Positions 1-8,053 of a DNA stretch of 64,000 bases are shown piece by piece. Below the pieces are notes generated by a model. The model ran no database searches. It was not told the origin of the DNA and saw only the letters and a list, made by a program, of their open reading frames with translations. Origin of the DNA: Bacillota bacterium. Its GTDB lineage: Bacteria > Bacillota > Sulfobacillia > Thermaerobacterales > RSA17. Numbering within the stretch: position 1 is the stretch's first letter; each line of letters starts with the position of its first letter. The position numbers were made by a program, and so were the translations under genes. Where the stretch lies: the NCBI GenBank assembly GCA_017577485.1, contig PKRI01000002.1:62001-126000 (forward strand), given 5' to 3'.

Positions 1-41
1 GCGCTCCCTCCGTCATCGACTTTTCAGGGAGGATGACCTCC

Positions 42-1031
42 ATGACCACGCGCGGCGTGTACCGGTGGGCAACGGCGTCGGCCGTCCTGGCCTTCGGCCT
101 CATCCTGCTGGGCGGCCTGGTCAGCGCCACCCACTCGGGCATGGGCTGCGGTCCGCAGTGGCCTCTCTGCAACGACCGGCTGATCCCGGTGTTCGACAGC
201 CGGGAGACCTTCCTTGAATACCTCCACCGCGTGGTGGCCGGCGCCCTGATCATCACCACCGGCGTGACGGCGGCGGCCGCCTGGCGCAATCCCACCAGCC
301 GCACCCTGCGCAGCGCCGTGGGCCTTGCGGTGGCCCTGCTGGTCGTTCAGTCCCTGCTGGGCGCCATCACCGTCTGGCTGGACCTGCCGCCGGTGGTCAG
401 CACCCTGCACCTGGTCATCAGCCAGGTCTACCTGGGCTCGCTGGTGCTGACCGCGGCGCTGGCGGCGCCGCGCCGGCACGGTGAGCGGCCGGTCTACCCG
501 CACCAGGTGGTGAGCGGGGGCGTGGTGGTGGGCCGCTGGGCCCTGGCGGCTGCCCTGACGGTGCTGGCGGTGGTGACCCTGGGTGCCTTCGTCAAGCACC
601 ACATGGCGGGCCTGGCCTGCGGCGTCGAATGGCCCCTCTGCAACGGCTCCCTGACCCCGTCGCCCTGGAACGGCTTCGTGATCCTGCACTGGACCCACCG
701 CACCCTCGCCTACCTGTCCGGGGTGCTGGTGCTGGCCACGGTCTGGGCGGCGGCGCAGGTGCGGGACCGGCAGCCGCACCTGCTCAGGGGCGCGCTGCTG
801 GCGCTGGTGCTGGTGGCGGCCCAGATCACCCTGGGCGTCCTGACCGTGCTGACGCGCATCGAGCCGGCCCTGAGCGTGGCGCACCTGGGCGTGGCCACGC
901 TGCTGTGGGTGGCCCTGCTGTCGCTGAGCGGCATGTCCTACGCGCCGCTGGTGATCGAGCGGTTTCTGGCCGAACACCCGGATCCGGCCGGAGCGCGGCC
1001 TGGAGGGCGCCTGGCTGATGATCCGGCCTGA
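42..1031 (+). CDS. ctaA: Heme A synthase CtaA
   Basis: Membrane enzyme that oxidises the heme O methyl group to make heme A for aa3-type oxidases. The 329-residue product has about eight hydrophobic segments. The two halves carry matching motifs: CGPQWPLC (C36, C43) and CGVEWPLC (C193, C200). The paired cysteines are typical of the Bacillus-type enzyme. Candidate heme-ligand histidines are H62 (EYLHR), H123, H219 (WTHR) and H281. An ATG lies at 33, but the strong GGGAGG just before it fits the ATG at 42 better. It overlaps ctaB by 14 nt, so the two are probably co-transcribed. The family call is secure; only the start is open. Confidence 0.95.
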   Translation: MTTRGVYRWATASAVLAFGLILLGGLVSATHSGMGCGPQWPLCNDRLIPVFDSRETFLEYLHRVVAGALIITTGVTAAAAWRNPTSRTLRSAVGLAVALLVVQSLLGAITVWLDLPPVVSTLHLVISQVYLGSLVLTAALAAPRRHGERPVYPHQVVSGGVVVGRWALAAALTVLAVVTLGAFVKHHMAGLACGVEWPLCNGSLTPSPWNGFVILHWTHRTLAYLSGVLVLATVWAAAQVRDRQPHLLRGALLALVLVAAQITLGVLTVLTRIEPALSVAHLGVATLLWVALLSLSGMSYAPLVIERFLAEHPDPAGARPGGRLADDPA

Positions 1032-1971
1032 GGTCGGGAGCCCGGCGGCCGGCAGCGAACTGGGACGCCCTGCGGCTGCAGGGGCGGCGCTGGACCGCCC
1101 CGCCCGCTCGTGGCGGGATGTGGCCGCCGACTACCTGAACCTGACCAAGCCGCGGATCACGCTGCTCAACCTGATCACGGCCTTTGCGGCCCTGTGGCTG
1201 GCCGCCCGGGGCCGGCCCGAGCCGGCGACGGCGGCGGCGGCCATGGTGGGCACCGCGCTGTCCGTGGCCTCGGGCGCCGTGCTGAACTGCTGGGTGGAGC
1301 GGGAGCGGGACGGCCTGATGAGCCGCACCAGCCACCGCCCGCTGCCGGCGGGGCGCCTGCCGGCCCAGGGGGCGCTGTGGTTCGGAGTGGCGCTGGGGTT
1401 GGTGGGCGTGCCGGTGCTGTGGCGGTGGACGACGCCCCTGGCGGCGGCCATCGCGGCCTTCGGCATCGTCTTCTACGCCGGCGTCTACACCGCCCTGCTC
1501 AAGACCCGGACCCACCGGAACACGGAGCTGGGCGCCATCGCCGGCGCCGTGCCGCCGCTGATCGGGTGGACGGCGGTGACCGGGCGCCTGGACCTGGGGG
1601 CCCTGCTGGTGGCCGGCGTGGTGTTCGCCTGGCAGCCGGTCCACTTCTGGGCCCTGGCCCTCAAGTACACCGACGACTACCGCCGCGCCGGGATCAAGAT
1701 GCTGCCGGTCACCCACGGGGACCGGGTCACGCGGCGGCAGATCCTGATCTGGACCGTGCTGATGATCGCCGTCAGCGTGGCCCTCTACCCCATGGGCCTG
1801 GGTGGGGTCGTGTACCTGGCCGTGGCCGCCGCCGGCGGCGCCGTGATGCTGGCGACGGCCGTCCAGACCCTGCGGGAAGAGGGTACCTCGGCGGCCTGGC
1901 GGCTGTTCCACTGGTCCAACCTGTACCTGGGTGTCCTGTACCTGCTGATGATCATCGACGACGGCTTCTAG
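1018..1971 (+). CDS. ctaB: Protoheme IX farnesyltransferase CtaB (heme O synthase)
   Basis: UbiA-superfamily membrane prenyltransferase that attaches farnesyl to heme B, giving heme O, the substrate of CtaA. The 317-residue protein begins with a hydrophilic leader of about 35 residues before DYLNLTKPR. The first prenyl-diphosphate motif is NCWVERERD (N90 to D98), followed by SRTSHRPLP. The second acidic motif is YTDDYRRAGIKMLP with THGD (D219 to D235). The start codon lies inside ctaA, so translational coupling is likely. The leader is long for the family, and a later start near residue 33 is possible. Confidence 0.95.
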   Translation: MIRPEVGSPAAGSELGRPAAAGAALDRPARSWRDVAADYLNLTKPRITLLNLITAFAALWLAARGRPEPATAAAAMVGTALSVASGAVLNCWVERERDGLMSRTSHRPLPAGRLPAQGALWFGVALGLVGVPVLWRWTTPLAAAIAAFGIVFYAGVYTALLKTRTHRNTELGAIAGAVPPLIGWTAVTGRLDLGALLVAGVVFAWQPVHFWALALKYTDDYRRAGIKMLPVTHGDRVTRRQILIWTVLMIAVSVALYPMGLGGVVYLAVAAAGGAVMLATAVQTLREEGTSAAWRLFHWSNLYLGVLYLLMIIDDGF

Positions 1972-1992
1972 GCCCGCCGCCGTCGGGGAGGC

Positions 1993-3189
1993 TTGCCCAC
2001 GTCGCCGCAGTCCCCTGAGCAGCCCAATCCCCTGGAAACCCTGATCCGTCGTGAGATCGCCCGGCAGGGGCCCATGCCCTTCGCCCGGTTTATGGACCTG
2101 GCCCTCCACCACCCGGAGCACGGGTACTACGCCAAACCGGAGCCGGTGGTGGGCACCGAGGGCGACTTCCTGACCTCGCCGGCCCTGCACCCCGCCTTCG
2201 GGCGAGCGCTGTGGCGCCAGATCGATGAGATGGCCGGCCTGCTGGACGCCTCCAAGCCCGTCACGGTGCTGGAGATTGGCGCCGGGGCCGGTCAGATGGC
2301 CCGGGACATCCTCGCCGCGGCCCGCGCCGCCGGAAAGGCCGGCTCCGTCCGCTACCTGATCCGCGAGCAGAGCCGCCGCCTGCGGCAGCAGCAGGCTGAG
2401 ACCATCGCCGCCTCGTGGGCGGACGCCCCCGTGGCGTGGGTGGACAGCCTGGAGGCGGCCCGCCCGGTGCAGGTGGTGGTGATGAACGAGTTGATGAGCG
2501 CCCTGCCGGTGCACCGGCTGATCTACGAGGACGGCGCCTGGCGGGAGATCCATGTGGACGTGCGGGACGGGGCCCTCACACTGGTTCCGGGGCCGGTCAC
2601 CGACCCCCGGGCGCCGGCGGCGGTGGCCCAGGCGGGCATTGAACCGCGGCCCGGCCAGGTGGTGGACGTCAACACGGCAGCGGCCGACATGCTGGTCCGG
2701 ATCGCCGGCTGCCTCGATGAACGCGCGTTCATCCTCAACATCGACTACGGCGGCCCAGCCCAGCTGGTTTACTCGCCGGCGCGGCCCCAGGGCAGCCTGC
2801 GCTGCTACTACAAGCAGGCCCGGGTGTCGGACCCCCTGGCGCGGATCGGCCGCCAGGACCTGACCGCCGACGTGGACTTCGACCTGCTGGCGCGCACGGC
2901 GGCGTCCCTGGGCCTGGCCAGCCTGGGTCCCGTGCCCCAGGGCGCCTTCCTGGTCAACCTGGGCATCGAGCAGGAGGCCGTGGAACTGGCGGCCCGGGCC
3001 CGCCGGGGCGACCTGGCCGCCGACCTGGAACTGCAGAAGGTCTACGCCCTCTATGCCCCCGAGGCCCTGGGCCGGTCCTTCTGGGTGATGGTCCACACCC
3101 GGGGTTTCCCCCAGCCGCCCCGGCTGAGGGGCCTGGCCCCAGCCCCGGTGCCCCGTACCTACGTGGACCTGCTGCTGGGAGGCGGCTGA
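1993..3189 (+). CDS. MidA-type SAM-dependent methyltransferase (DUF185)
   Basis: Class I methyltransferase of the MidA/NDUFAF7 family. In mitochondria that family methylates an arginine of respiratory complex I during assembly; the bacterial substrate is not settled. The N-terminal signature ALHHPEHGYYAK with GDFLTSP and the SAM-binding loop VLEIGAGAGQMARDIL (residues 92-107) support the call. So do the later motifs NELMSALPVHR and FILNIDYGGPA. The first in-frame start is TTG at 1993, but GGGGAGG ends only one base before it. A CTG a few codons in may be the true start. It follows ctaB by 21 nt and probably shares its transcript. Confidence 0.85.
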   Translation: MPTSPQSPEQPNPLETLIRREIARQGPMPFARFMDLALHHPEHGYYAKPEPVVGTEGDFLTSPALHPAFGRALWRQIDEMAGLLDASKPVTVLEIGAGAGQMARDILAAARAAGKAGSVRYLIREQSRRLRQQQAETIAASWADAPVAWVDSLEAARPVQVVVMNELMSALPVHRLIYEDGAWREIHVDVRDGALTLVPGPVTDPRAPAAVAQAGIEPRPGQVVDVNTAAADMLVRIAGCLDERAFILNIDYGGPAQLVYSPARPQGSLRCYYKQARVSDPLARIGRQDLTADVDFDLLARTAASLGLASLGPVPQGAFLVNLGIEQEAVELAARARRGDLAADLELQKVYALYAPEALGRSFWVMVHTRGFPQPPRLRGLAPAPVPRTYVDLLLGGG

Positions 3190-3352
3190 CCCCCGCAGCG
3201 CCCGGGTGCACCCCGGTGCCCAGGGCGCACACCCGCTTCCCGGCCCGCCGCAGCACCCCGGTCCCCGGCCGGGCGAAAATTCGTTCGGAGGATTTTCCCA
3301 GGGAAGCAGGAGCGGGGGGACAGGCCCGCGAACAGATAGACTCCGTCACGGG

Positions 3353-3402
3353 CACAAGATATAGTATGACTCGGGTCGCTGGCGTCCTACATATCGATGC
3401 GC
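3353..3402 (+). promoter_or_regulatory. Candidate NrdR operator pair upstream of nrdR-nrdJ
   Basis: An AT-rich island in GC-rich DNA. The stretch at 3354-3368 (ACAAGATATAGTATG) resembles the NrdR box (ACACWATATATWGTGT), and a weaker ACATATCGAT lies at 3390. The two centres are about 33 bp apart, near three helical turns, as in known tandem NrdR boxes. The gene directly downstream is nrdR itself, so autoregulation would be expected. The second half-site is poor; this is inference. Confidence 0.5.
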
Positions 3403-3425
3403 CTTGCGAAGCGGTGATTCTCGGC

Positions 3426-3929
3426 ATGCGGTGTCCTTTCTGCAGGTTCGACGAAAGCCGGGTGCTGGACTCCCGGCCCGTCGAGGACGGCAGCGTCATC
3501 CGGCGCCGCCGCGAGTGCGAGCGGTGCGGCGAGCGCTTCACCACTTACGAGCGGGTGGAACTGACGCCGCTGCTGGTGATCAAGAAGGACGGGCGCCGTG
3601 AGCCCTTCGACCGCCAGAAGATCCTGGCCGGCCTGATCACCGCCTGCGAGAAGCGGCCCGTGTCGCTGGAGCGCCTGGAGCAGCTGGCCGCTCAGGTGGA
3701 GCGGGAACTGCGGGGGCGCCCGGAACGCGAGGTCGAGTCCAAAGAGATCGGCGACCTGGTCATGGAGCGGCTCCGGCACATCGACGAGATCGCCTACGTG
3801 CGGTTCGCTTCGGTCTACCTGGAGTTCCCGGACCTGCGCCGTTTCCGGGAAGAGGTGGACCGCCTGATGCGCCAGCGCGCCGGGCGGCTGGAGCCCCAGT
3901 CCGAGCGTTGGGGGGAAGACCGTGTCTGA
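3426..3929 (+). CDS. nrdR: Transcriptional repressor NrdR
   Basis: Nucleotide-sensing repressor of ribonucleotide reductase genes. The product is 167 residues, slightly longer than the usual 150. It begins with the canonical MRCPFC; the zinc ribbon is C3, C6, C31 and C34 (CERCGERF). The ATP-cone domain follows (VIKKDGRREPFDRQKI, about residues 49-64) and ends near YVRFASVYLEF. The frame is open about 210 nt further upstream, but the family always starts at this ATG. Its stop overlaps the start of nrdJ by 8 nt, so the repressor and the enzyme it should control form one operon. Confidence 0.95.
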   Translation: MRCPFCRFDESRVLDSRPVEDGSVIRRRRECERCGERFTTYERVELTPLLVIKKDGRREPFDRQKILAGLITACEKRPVSLERLEQLAAQVERELRGRPEREVESKEIGDLVMERLRHIDEIAYVRFASVYLEFPDLRRFREEVDRLMRQRAGRLEPQSERWGEDRV

Positions 3930-6582
3930 CCAGTACGGCGGGCTGCCCACGGAACTGGCCTGGAAGATCTTCGTCGACCGTTACACCATCAAGGATCAGG
4001 ACCGCCGTTTCCAGGCCGGCGACCTGGCGGTGGTGCAGACCAGCGACGACCCGCGCTGGCCCAAGAAGGAACTGGGCCGCGTTGTCCAGGTGTCCGAAGA
4101 CGGCACCCGGCTGGAAATCGACCTGCTGACCGGGCCCGACAAGGGCCGGCGGGTGACCCGGCGGCGCCACGAGTGCGACCGGCCGGTGGAGACCCACCTG
4201 CGCCAGGTGGCCGAGCGCATCGCCCGGGGCCTGGCGGCGGTGGAACCCGACGAGGAGACCCGCCGCCACTGGCAGCAGGTGTTCGCCGACGAGATCGCCG
4301 CCCTGCGGGTGGTGCCCGGCGGCCGTATCTGGGCCGGGGCCGGCACGGGAATTCCTCTTACACTCTTCAACTGCTACGTGCTGCCCAACCCCAAGGACAG
4401 CCGCCAGGGCATCGTCGAGACCCTGGGCCAGATGATCGAGGTCATGTCCCGGGGCGGAGGCGTGGGCATCAACGTGTCCAGCCTCAGGCCCTTCCGGGCC
4501 ATCGTCAAGGGCGTCAACGGCCGCTCCTCGGGCGCCGTGTCCTGGATGGAACTCTACAGCCTGGCCACCGGCCTGGTGGAGCAGGGGGGCAGCCGGCGCG
4601 GCGCCCTGATGCTGCAGCTGGACATCCGTCACCCCGACTGGAAGCGCTTCGTCGACTGCAAGAAGGTCCCGGGCAAGGTGGAGAACGCCAACATCAGCCT
4701 GCGCATCACCGACGAGTTCATGCAGGCGGTGAAGGAAGACCGGGAGTGGACCTTCTGGTTCCCCGACACCACCCACCCGCAGTACGACGAGATCTGGGAC
4801 GGCGACTTCGACAAGTGGGAGCGCCTGGGCCTGCCCAAGGTGGAGTACGAGACCCTGCCGGCCCGGCAGGTGTGGGACGAGATCATCAAGAGCGCCTGGG
4901 AAAGCGCCGAGCCCGGCATCGTGTTCTCGTCGCGGCATGAGAAGGAGTCCAATTCCTGGTACTTCAACCCGCTGATCTGCACCAACCCCTGCGCCGAGGA
5001 GCCGCTGCCGGCCTGGGGCGTGTGCACGCTGGGGCATGTGAACCTGTCCCGCATGTACGATGCCGAGCGTGACGACGTGAACTGGGAACAGCTCAGGCAC
5101 TCGGTGCGGACCCTGGTGCGCCTGCTGGACAACGTGGTCGACGCCACCCACTACTTCATCGAGGAGAACCGGATCAATCAGATGCGGGAGCGGCGCATCG
5201 GCGCCGGCACCCTGGGCCTGGGCGAACTGCTGATCCGGCTGCGGCTGCGCTACGGCTCGCCCGAAGCCGTGGAGTTCACGGACAAGCTCTACAAGTTCAT
5301 CGCCGTGGAGGCCTACAAGGCATCGGTGGACCTGGCCAGGGAGAAGGGTCCCTTCCCGGCCTTCGACGCCGAGAAGTTCCTGCAGTCGGGCTTCATGCAG
5401 CGCATGCCCGAGGAGGTCCGGGAACTGGTGCGCCGGCACGGCATCCGCAACGTCACCGTCCTGACCCAGGCGCCCACCGGCACCGTGGGCACCATGCTGG
5501 ACACCTCCACCGGCATTGAGCCCTTCTACTCGCTGCAGTTCTACCGCCAGTCGCGGCTGGGCAGGGACCTGCAGTACGTGCGGGTGGCGCGGGAGTGGAT
5601 GGAGCAGCATCCCGGCGAACCCCTGCCCGACTACTTCGTGGGCGCCATGGATCTCACGCCCGAGGAACACATCGCCATGCAGGCGGCGGTGCAGAAGTGG
5701 ACCGACGCCAGCATCTCCAAGACCGCCAATGCACCGGCCGACTACACCGTGGAGCAGACGGCCCGGCTGTACATGCTGGCCTATGATCTGGGCTGCAAGG
5801 GCGTGACCGTCTACCGCGACCGGTCCCGGCACGAGCAGGTGCTGCACGACGCCAGCGCCCGCGCCGCCGGCGGCACCGCCCGGGACGGCAGCGCCGCTGC
5901 TGCCGGCACCGCCGCGGCCGGGCCGGCCGGCGGCACCGCCCGGACCGGGGCTGCGGCGGCCGCCCCGGCGGCCCAGGCGCCCGCCGTGGACGCGGTCACC
6001 GGCTTCACCGTCAACGGCACCTGGGGCAGCATCAAGCCGGTGCCCCGCCCGGCCAAGCTGCACGGCATCACCATGCGCAAGCCGACGCCCCTGGGCAACC
6101 TGTTCATCACCCTCAACACCTACCAGGGCCGGCCCTTCGAGTTGTTCGCCCAGATCGGCAAGGCCGGCAGCGACGTGACCGCCTTCACCGAGGCCATCGC
6201 CAGGCTGGTGTCCCTGGCCTTCCGCAGCGGCGTCGACCCCTGGGAAGTGGTGGAGCAGTTGTCCTCCATCGGCGGCAGCCACTCGGTGGGCTTCGGCGCC
6301 CGGCGGGTGCGCTCGGTGCCCGACGCCATCGCCCAGGCGCTGGCCGAGTACCTGGAGGGCCAGGCCCACGAGGACCCGGTGGAACTGGTGGTCAGCGGCC
6401 AGACCAGCGTGTTCGACGCCCAGCCGCAGGGGAACGCCGTGCGGGTCCCGGCCGGCGGCGCCAACGGCACCACCGGCATGCCGCGCCTGTCCTTCGACCT
6501 GTGCCCCGAGTGCGGCTCCATGGCCTACGTGTACGAAGAGGGCTGCGCCAAGTGCATGGCGTGCGGGCACTCCCAGTGTTGA
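3922..6582 (+). CDS. nrdJ: Adenosylcobalamin-dependent ribonucleotide reductase (class II)
   Basis: Reduces ribonucleotides to deoxyribonucleotides using coenzyme B12, so it works with or without oxygen. The 886-residue protein has the first redox cysteine in FNCYVLPNPKDS (C151) and the active-site motif NPCAEEPLP (C357), with a further C368 in GVCTLGH. It also has the loop LTQAPTGTVGTMLDTSTG. An Ala/Gly-rich linker (about 645-690) leads to a TSCPD domain (FAQIGKAGSDVTAFTEAI). The C-terminal cysteine cluster is C861, C864, C875, C878, C881 and C886, as in other NrdJ proteins. The GTG start at 3922 follows a GGGGGGAAG site and overlaps nrdR. Confidence 0.95.
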   Translation: MSDQYGGLPTELAWKIFVDRYTIKDQDRRFQAGDLAVVQTSDDPRWPKKELGRVVQVSEDGTRLEIDLLTGPDKGRRVTRRRHECDRPVETHLRQVAERIARGLAAVEPDEETRRHWQQVFADEIAALRVVPGGRIWAGAGTGIPLTLFNCYVLPNPKDSRQGIVETLGQMIEVMSRGGGVGINVSSLRPFRAIVKGVNGRSSGAVSWMELYSLATGLVEQGGSRRGALMLQLDIRHPDWKRFVDCKKVPGKVENANISLRITDEFMQAVKEDREWTFWFPDTTHPQYDEIWDGDFDKWERLGLPKVEYETLPARQVWDEIIKSAWESAEPGIVFSSRHEKESNSWYFNPLICTNPCAEEPLPAWGVCTLGHVNLSRMYDAERDDVNWEQLRHSVRTLVRLLDNVVDATHYFIEENRINQMRERRIGAGTLGLGELLIRLRLRYGSPEAVEFTDKLYKFIAVEAYKASVDLAREKGPFPAFDAEKFLQSGFMQRMPEEVRELVRRHGIRNVTVLTQAPTGTVGTMLDTSTGIEPFYSLQFYRQSRLGRDLQYVRVAREWMEQHPGEPLPDYFVGAMDLTPEEHIAMQAAVQKWTDASISKTANAPADYTVEQTARLYMLAYDLGCKGVTVYRDRSRHEQVLHDASARAAGGTARDGSAAAAGTAAAGPAGGTARTGAAAAAPAAQAPAVDAVTGFTVNGTWGSIKPVPRPAKLHGITMRKPTPLGNLFITLNTYQGRPFELFAQIGKAGSDVTAFTEAIARLVSLAFRSGVDPWEVVEQLSSIGGSHSVGFGARRVRSVPDAIAQALAEYLEGQAHEDPVELVVSGQTSVFDAQPQGNAVRVPAGGANGTTGMPRLSFDLCPECGSMAYVYEEGCAKCMACGHSQC
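5866..5943 (+). repeat. 18-bp direct repeat in the nrdJ linker
   Basis: GCCGGCGGCACCGCCCGG occurs at 5866-5883 and again at 5926-5943, exactly 60 bp apart. It encodes the repeated AGGTAR of the Ala/Gly linker. This looks like an internal duplication in a flexible region and keeps the frame. Confidence 0.7.
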
Positions 6583-6639
6583 GGGCGCCTGGCCGCGGGG
6601 TGTGCGGCAGGCAGGCCGCGGGGCTGCGGGCGGGGTATA

Positions 6640-6662
6640 GCGCCGGCGGGCCCGCCCGGCGC
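6640..6662 (+). terminator. GC-rich hairpin after nrdJ, possible terminator
   Basis: GCGCCGGCGGG is followed at once by CCCGCCCGGCGC, pairing over 11 bp with one bulged C. It lies 58 nt past the nrdJ stop. No T-run follows, so termination is only a suggestion. Confidence 0.35.
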
Positions 6663-6716
6663 CGCTCGGAAGGCCGACCCCAGGCGGGCTCATCCGAAAG
6701 CGTTTAGAATGTAGCA

Positions 6717-6734
6717 GGAAACATGCCTGTTTCC
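6717..6734. promoter_or_regulatory. Palindromic site upstream of citrate synthase
   Basis: GGAAAC-6 nt-GTTTCC is a perfect 6-bp dyad about 75 nt before the citrate synthase start. A TAGAAT hexamer lies just upstream at 6705-6710, with no clear -35. The position suits an operator, but the factor is unknown. Confidence 0.35.
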
Positions 6735-6807
6735 GGGAATCTGGCGAACTGGCACCCTCGTCCGGTTCCACACTGCTGATGCGCTGCTTCAGGAGGTGGC
6801 GGCACCC

Positions 6808-7944
6808 ATGTCGGATTCGGCGGTCAAGGCCGGGCTCGAAGGAGTGGTGGCTGGAAACTCGTCGATTTCCTTCGTCGACGGCCAGGAAGGCCGGTTGCTG
6901 TACCGGGGCTACGACATCAACGACCTGGCCCAGCACTCCACCTTCGAGGAAACGGCGTACCTGTGCTGGTACGGCCGGCTGCCGACCCGCAAAGAACTGG
7001 ATGACCTCAAGGCTCGGCTGGCCGAGAGCCGCACGCTGCCCGGCGAGGTCATGAGCCTCATCGAAAAGGCGCCCAAAGACGCTCACCCCATGGACGTGCT
7101 GCGGACGGCCGTATCGGCCCTGGGCATGTACGATCCCGACAAGGACAAGGACGTGGCCGACCCCGAGGCCAACATCCGGCGCGCCATCCGCCTGACGGCC
7201 CGGACCGCCACCATCGTGGCGGCCTTCGACCGGATCCGCAAGGGCCAGGCTCCGGTGGCGCCCCGAGCCGACCTCTCCCATGCGGCCAATTTCCTGTACA
7301 TGCTGAAGGGGACCGAACCCGACGACATCAGCGAGCGCACCTTCGACGTGGCCCTGGTGCTGCACGTGGACCACGAGTTCAACGCGTCCACCTTCGCGGC
7401 CCGCGTCACCACCGCCACCCTTTCGGACATGTACTCGGCGGTCACGTCGGCCATCGGCGCCCTGAAGGGTCCCCTCCACGGCGGGGCCAACCAGCGCGTC
7501 ATGGAGATGCTGCTCTCCATCGAGGACCCCAGCAAGACCGAGGAGTGGGTGCGGGAGCGCCTGGCCCGCAAGGAGCGGATCATGGGCTTCGGTCACCGGG
7601 TCTACAAGGTGGTGGACCCGCGGGCCCGGCACCTGGAGCGGCTGTCCAGGGAACTGGGCGAGCGCACCGGCAACACCCGCTGGTACGAGATGTCCCAGGT
7701 CATCCGGCGCGTCATGGAAGAGGAGAAGGGCCTGTACCCCAACGTGGACTTCTACTCGGCGTCGGCCTACTACTGCCTGGGCATCGACCTGGACCTGTAC
7801 ACGCCCATCTTCGCCATCAGCCGCATGGCGGGCTGGACGGCCCACGTCATGGAGCAGTACGCCGACAACCGCCTGATCCGGCCGCGGAGCAACTACACCG
7901 GCCCGCTGCACGCCGAGTACGTGCCCATCGACCAGCGCGGCTGA
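6808..7944 (+). CDS. Citrate synthase
   Basis: Condenses acetyl-CoA and oxaloacetate to citrate at the entry of the TCA cycle. The 378-residue product matches the type I Bacillus/archaeal length. The catalytic triad is visible: H224 in LHGGANQ, H263 in MGFGHRVYK and D314 in NVDFYSAS. The motif HVDHEFNASTF is at about 186-196 and the C-terminus has RPRSNYTGP. An AGGAGG at 6791-6796 favours the ATG at 6808 over the GTG at 6796, which overlaps it. The gene stands alone, with its own leader and a terminator behind it. A 2-methylcitrate synthase of the same family cannot be excluded from sequence alone. Confidence 0.93.
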   Translation: MSDSAVKAGLEGVVAGNSSISFVDGQEGRLLYRGYDINDLAQHSTFEETAYLCWYGRLPTRKELDDLKARLAESRTLPGEVMSLIEKAPKDAHPMDVLRTAVSALGMYDPDKDKDVADPEANIRRAIRLTARTATIVAAFDRIRKGQAPVAPRADLSHAANFLYMLKGTEPDDISERTFDVALVLHVDHEFNASTFAARVTTATLSDMYSAVTSAIGALKGPLHGGANQRVMEMLLSIEDPSKTEEWVRERLARKERIMGFGHRVYKVVDPRARHLERLSRELGERTGNTRWYEMSQVIRRVMEEEKGLYPNVDFYSASAYYCLGIDLDLYTPIFAISRMAGWTAHVMEQYADNRLIRPRSNYTGPLHAEYVPIDQRG

Positions 7945-7977
7945 CGGGCAGCGCAGCCGGCAGGCGCAACGGACAGC

Positions 7978-8002
7978 AGGGGCGGGCGTCAGGCCCGCCC
8001 CT
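7978..8002. terminator. Bidirectional terminator between citrate synthase and tgpA-like gene
   Basis: AGGGGCGGGC and GCCCGCCCCT form a perfect 10-bp stem with the loop GTCAG. On the plus side it is followed by a T-rich run (TTCCCTGTCTTTCCTT). It sits between two convergent genes and could serve both. Confidence 0.8.
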
Positions 8003-8053
8003 TTCCCTGTCTTTCCTTCCTAAGATCCTGAGATCTCCCGGTGGTTCTCCCCC

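Noticed and set aside
3190..3425. Cobalamin riboswitch upstream of the B12-dependent reductase
   Set aside because: No B12-box core or surrounding helices could be laid out; only a purine-rich stretch is present.
3760..7911. A 1383-codon open frame on the minus strand opposite nrdJ and citrate synthase
   Set aside because: It is antisense to two well-supported genes, is His/Gly/Val/Gln-rich with no domain, and arises because stop codons are rare in such GC-rich DNA.
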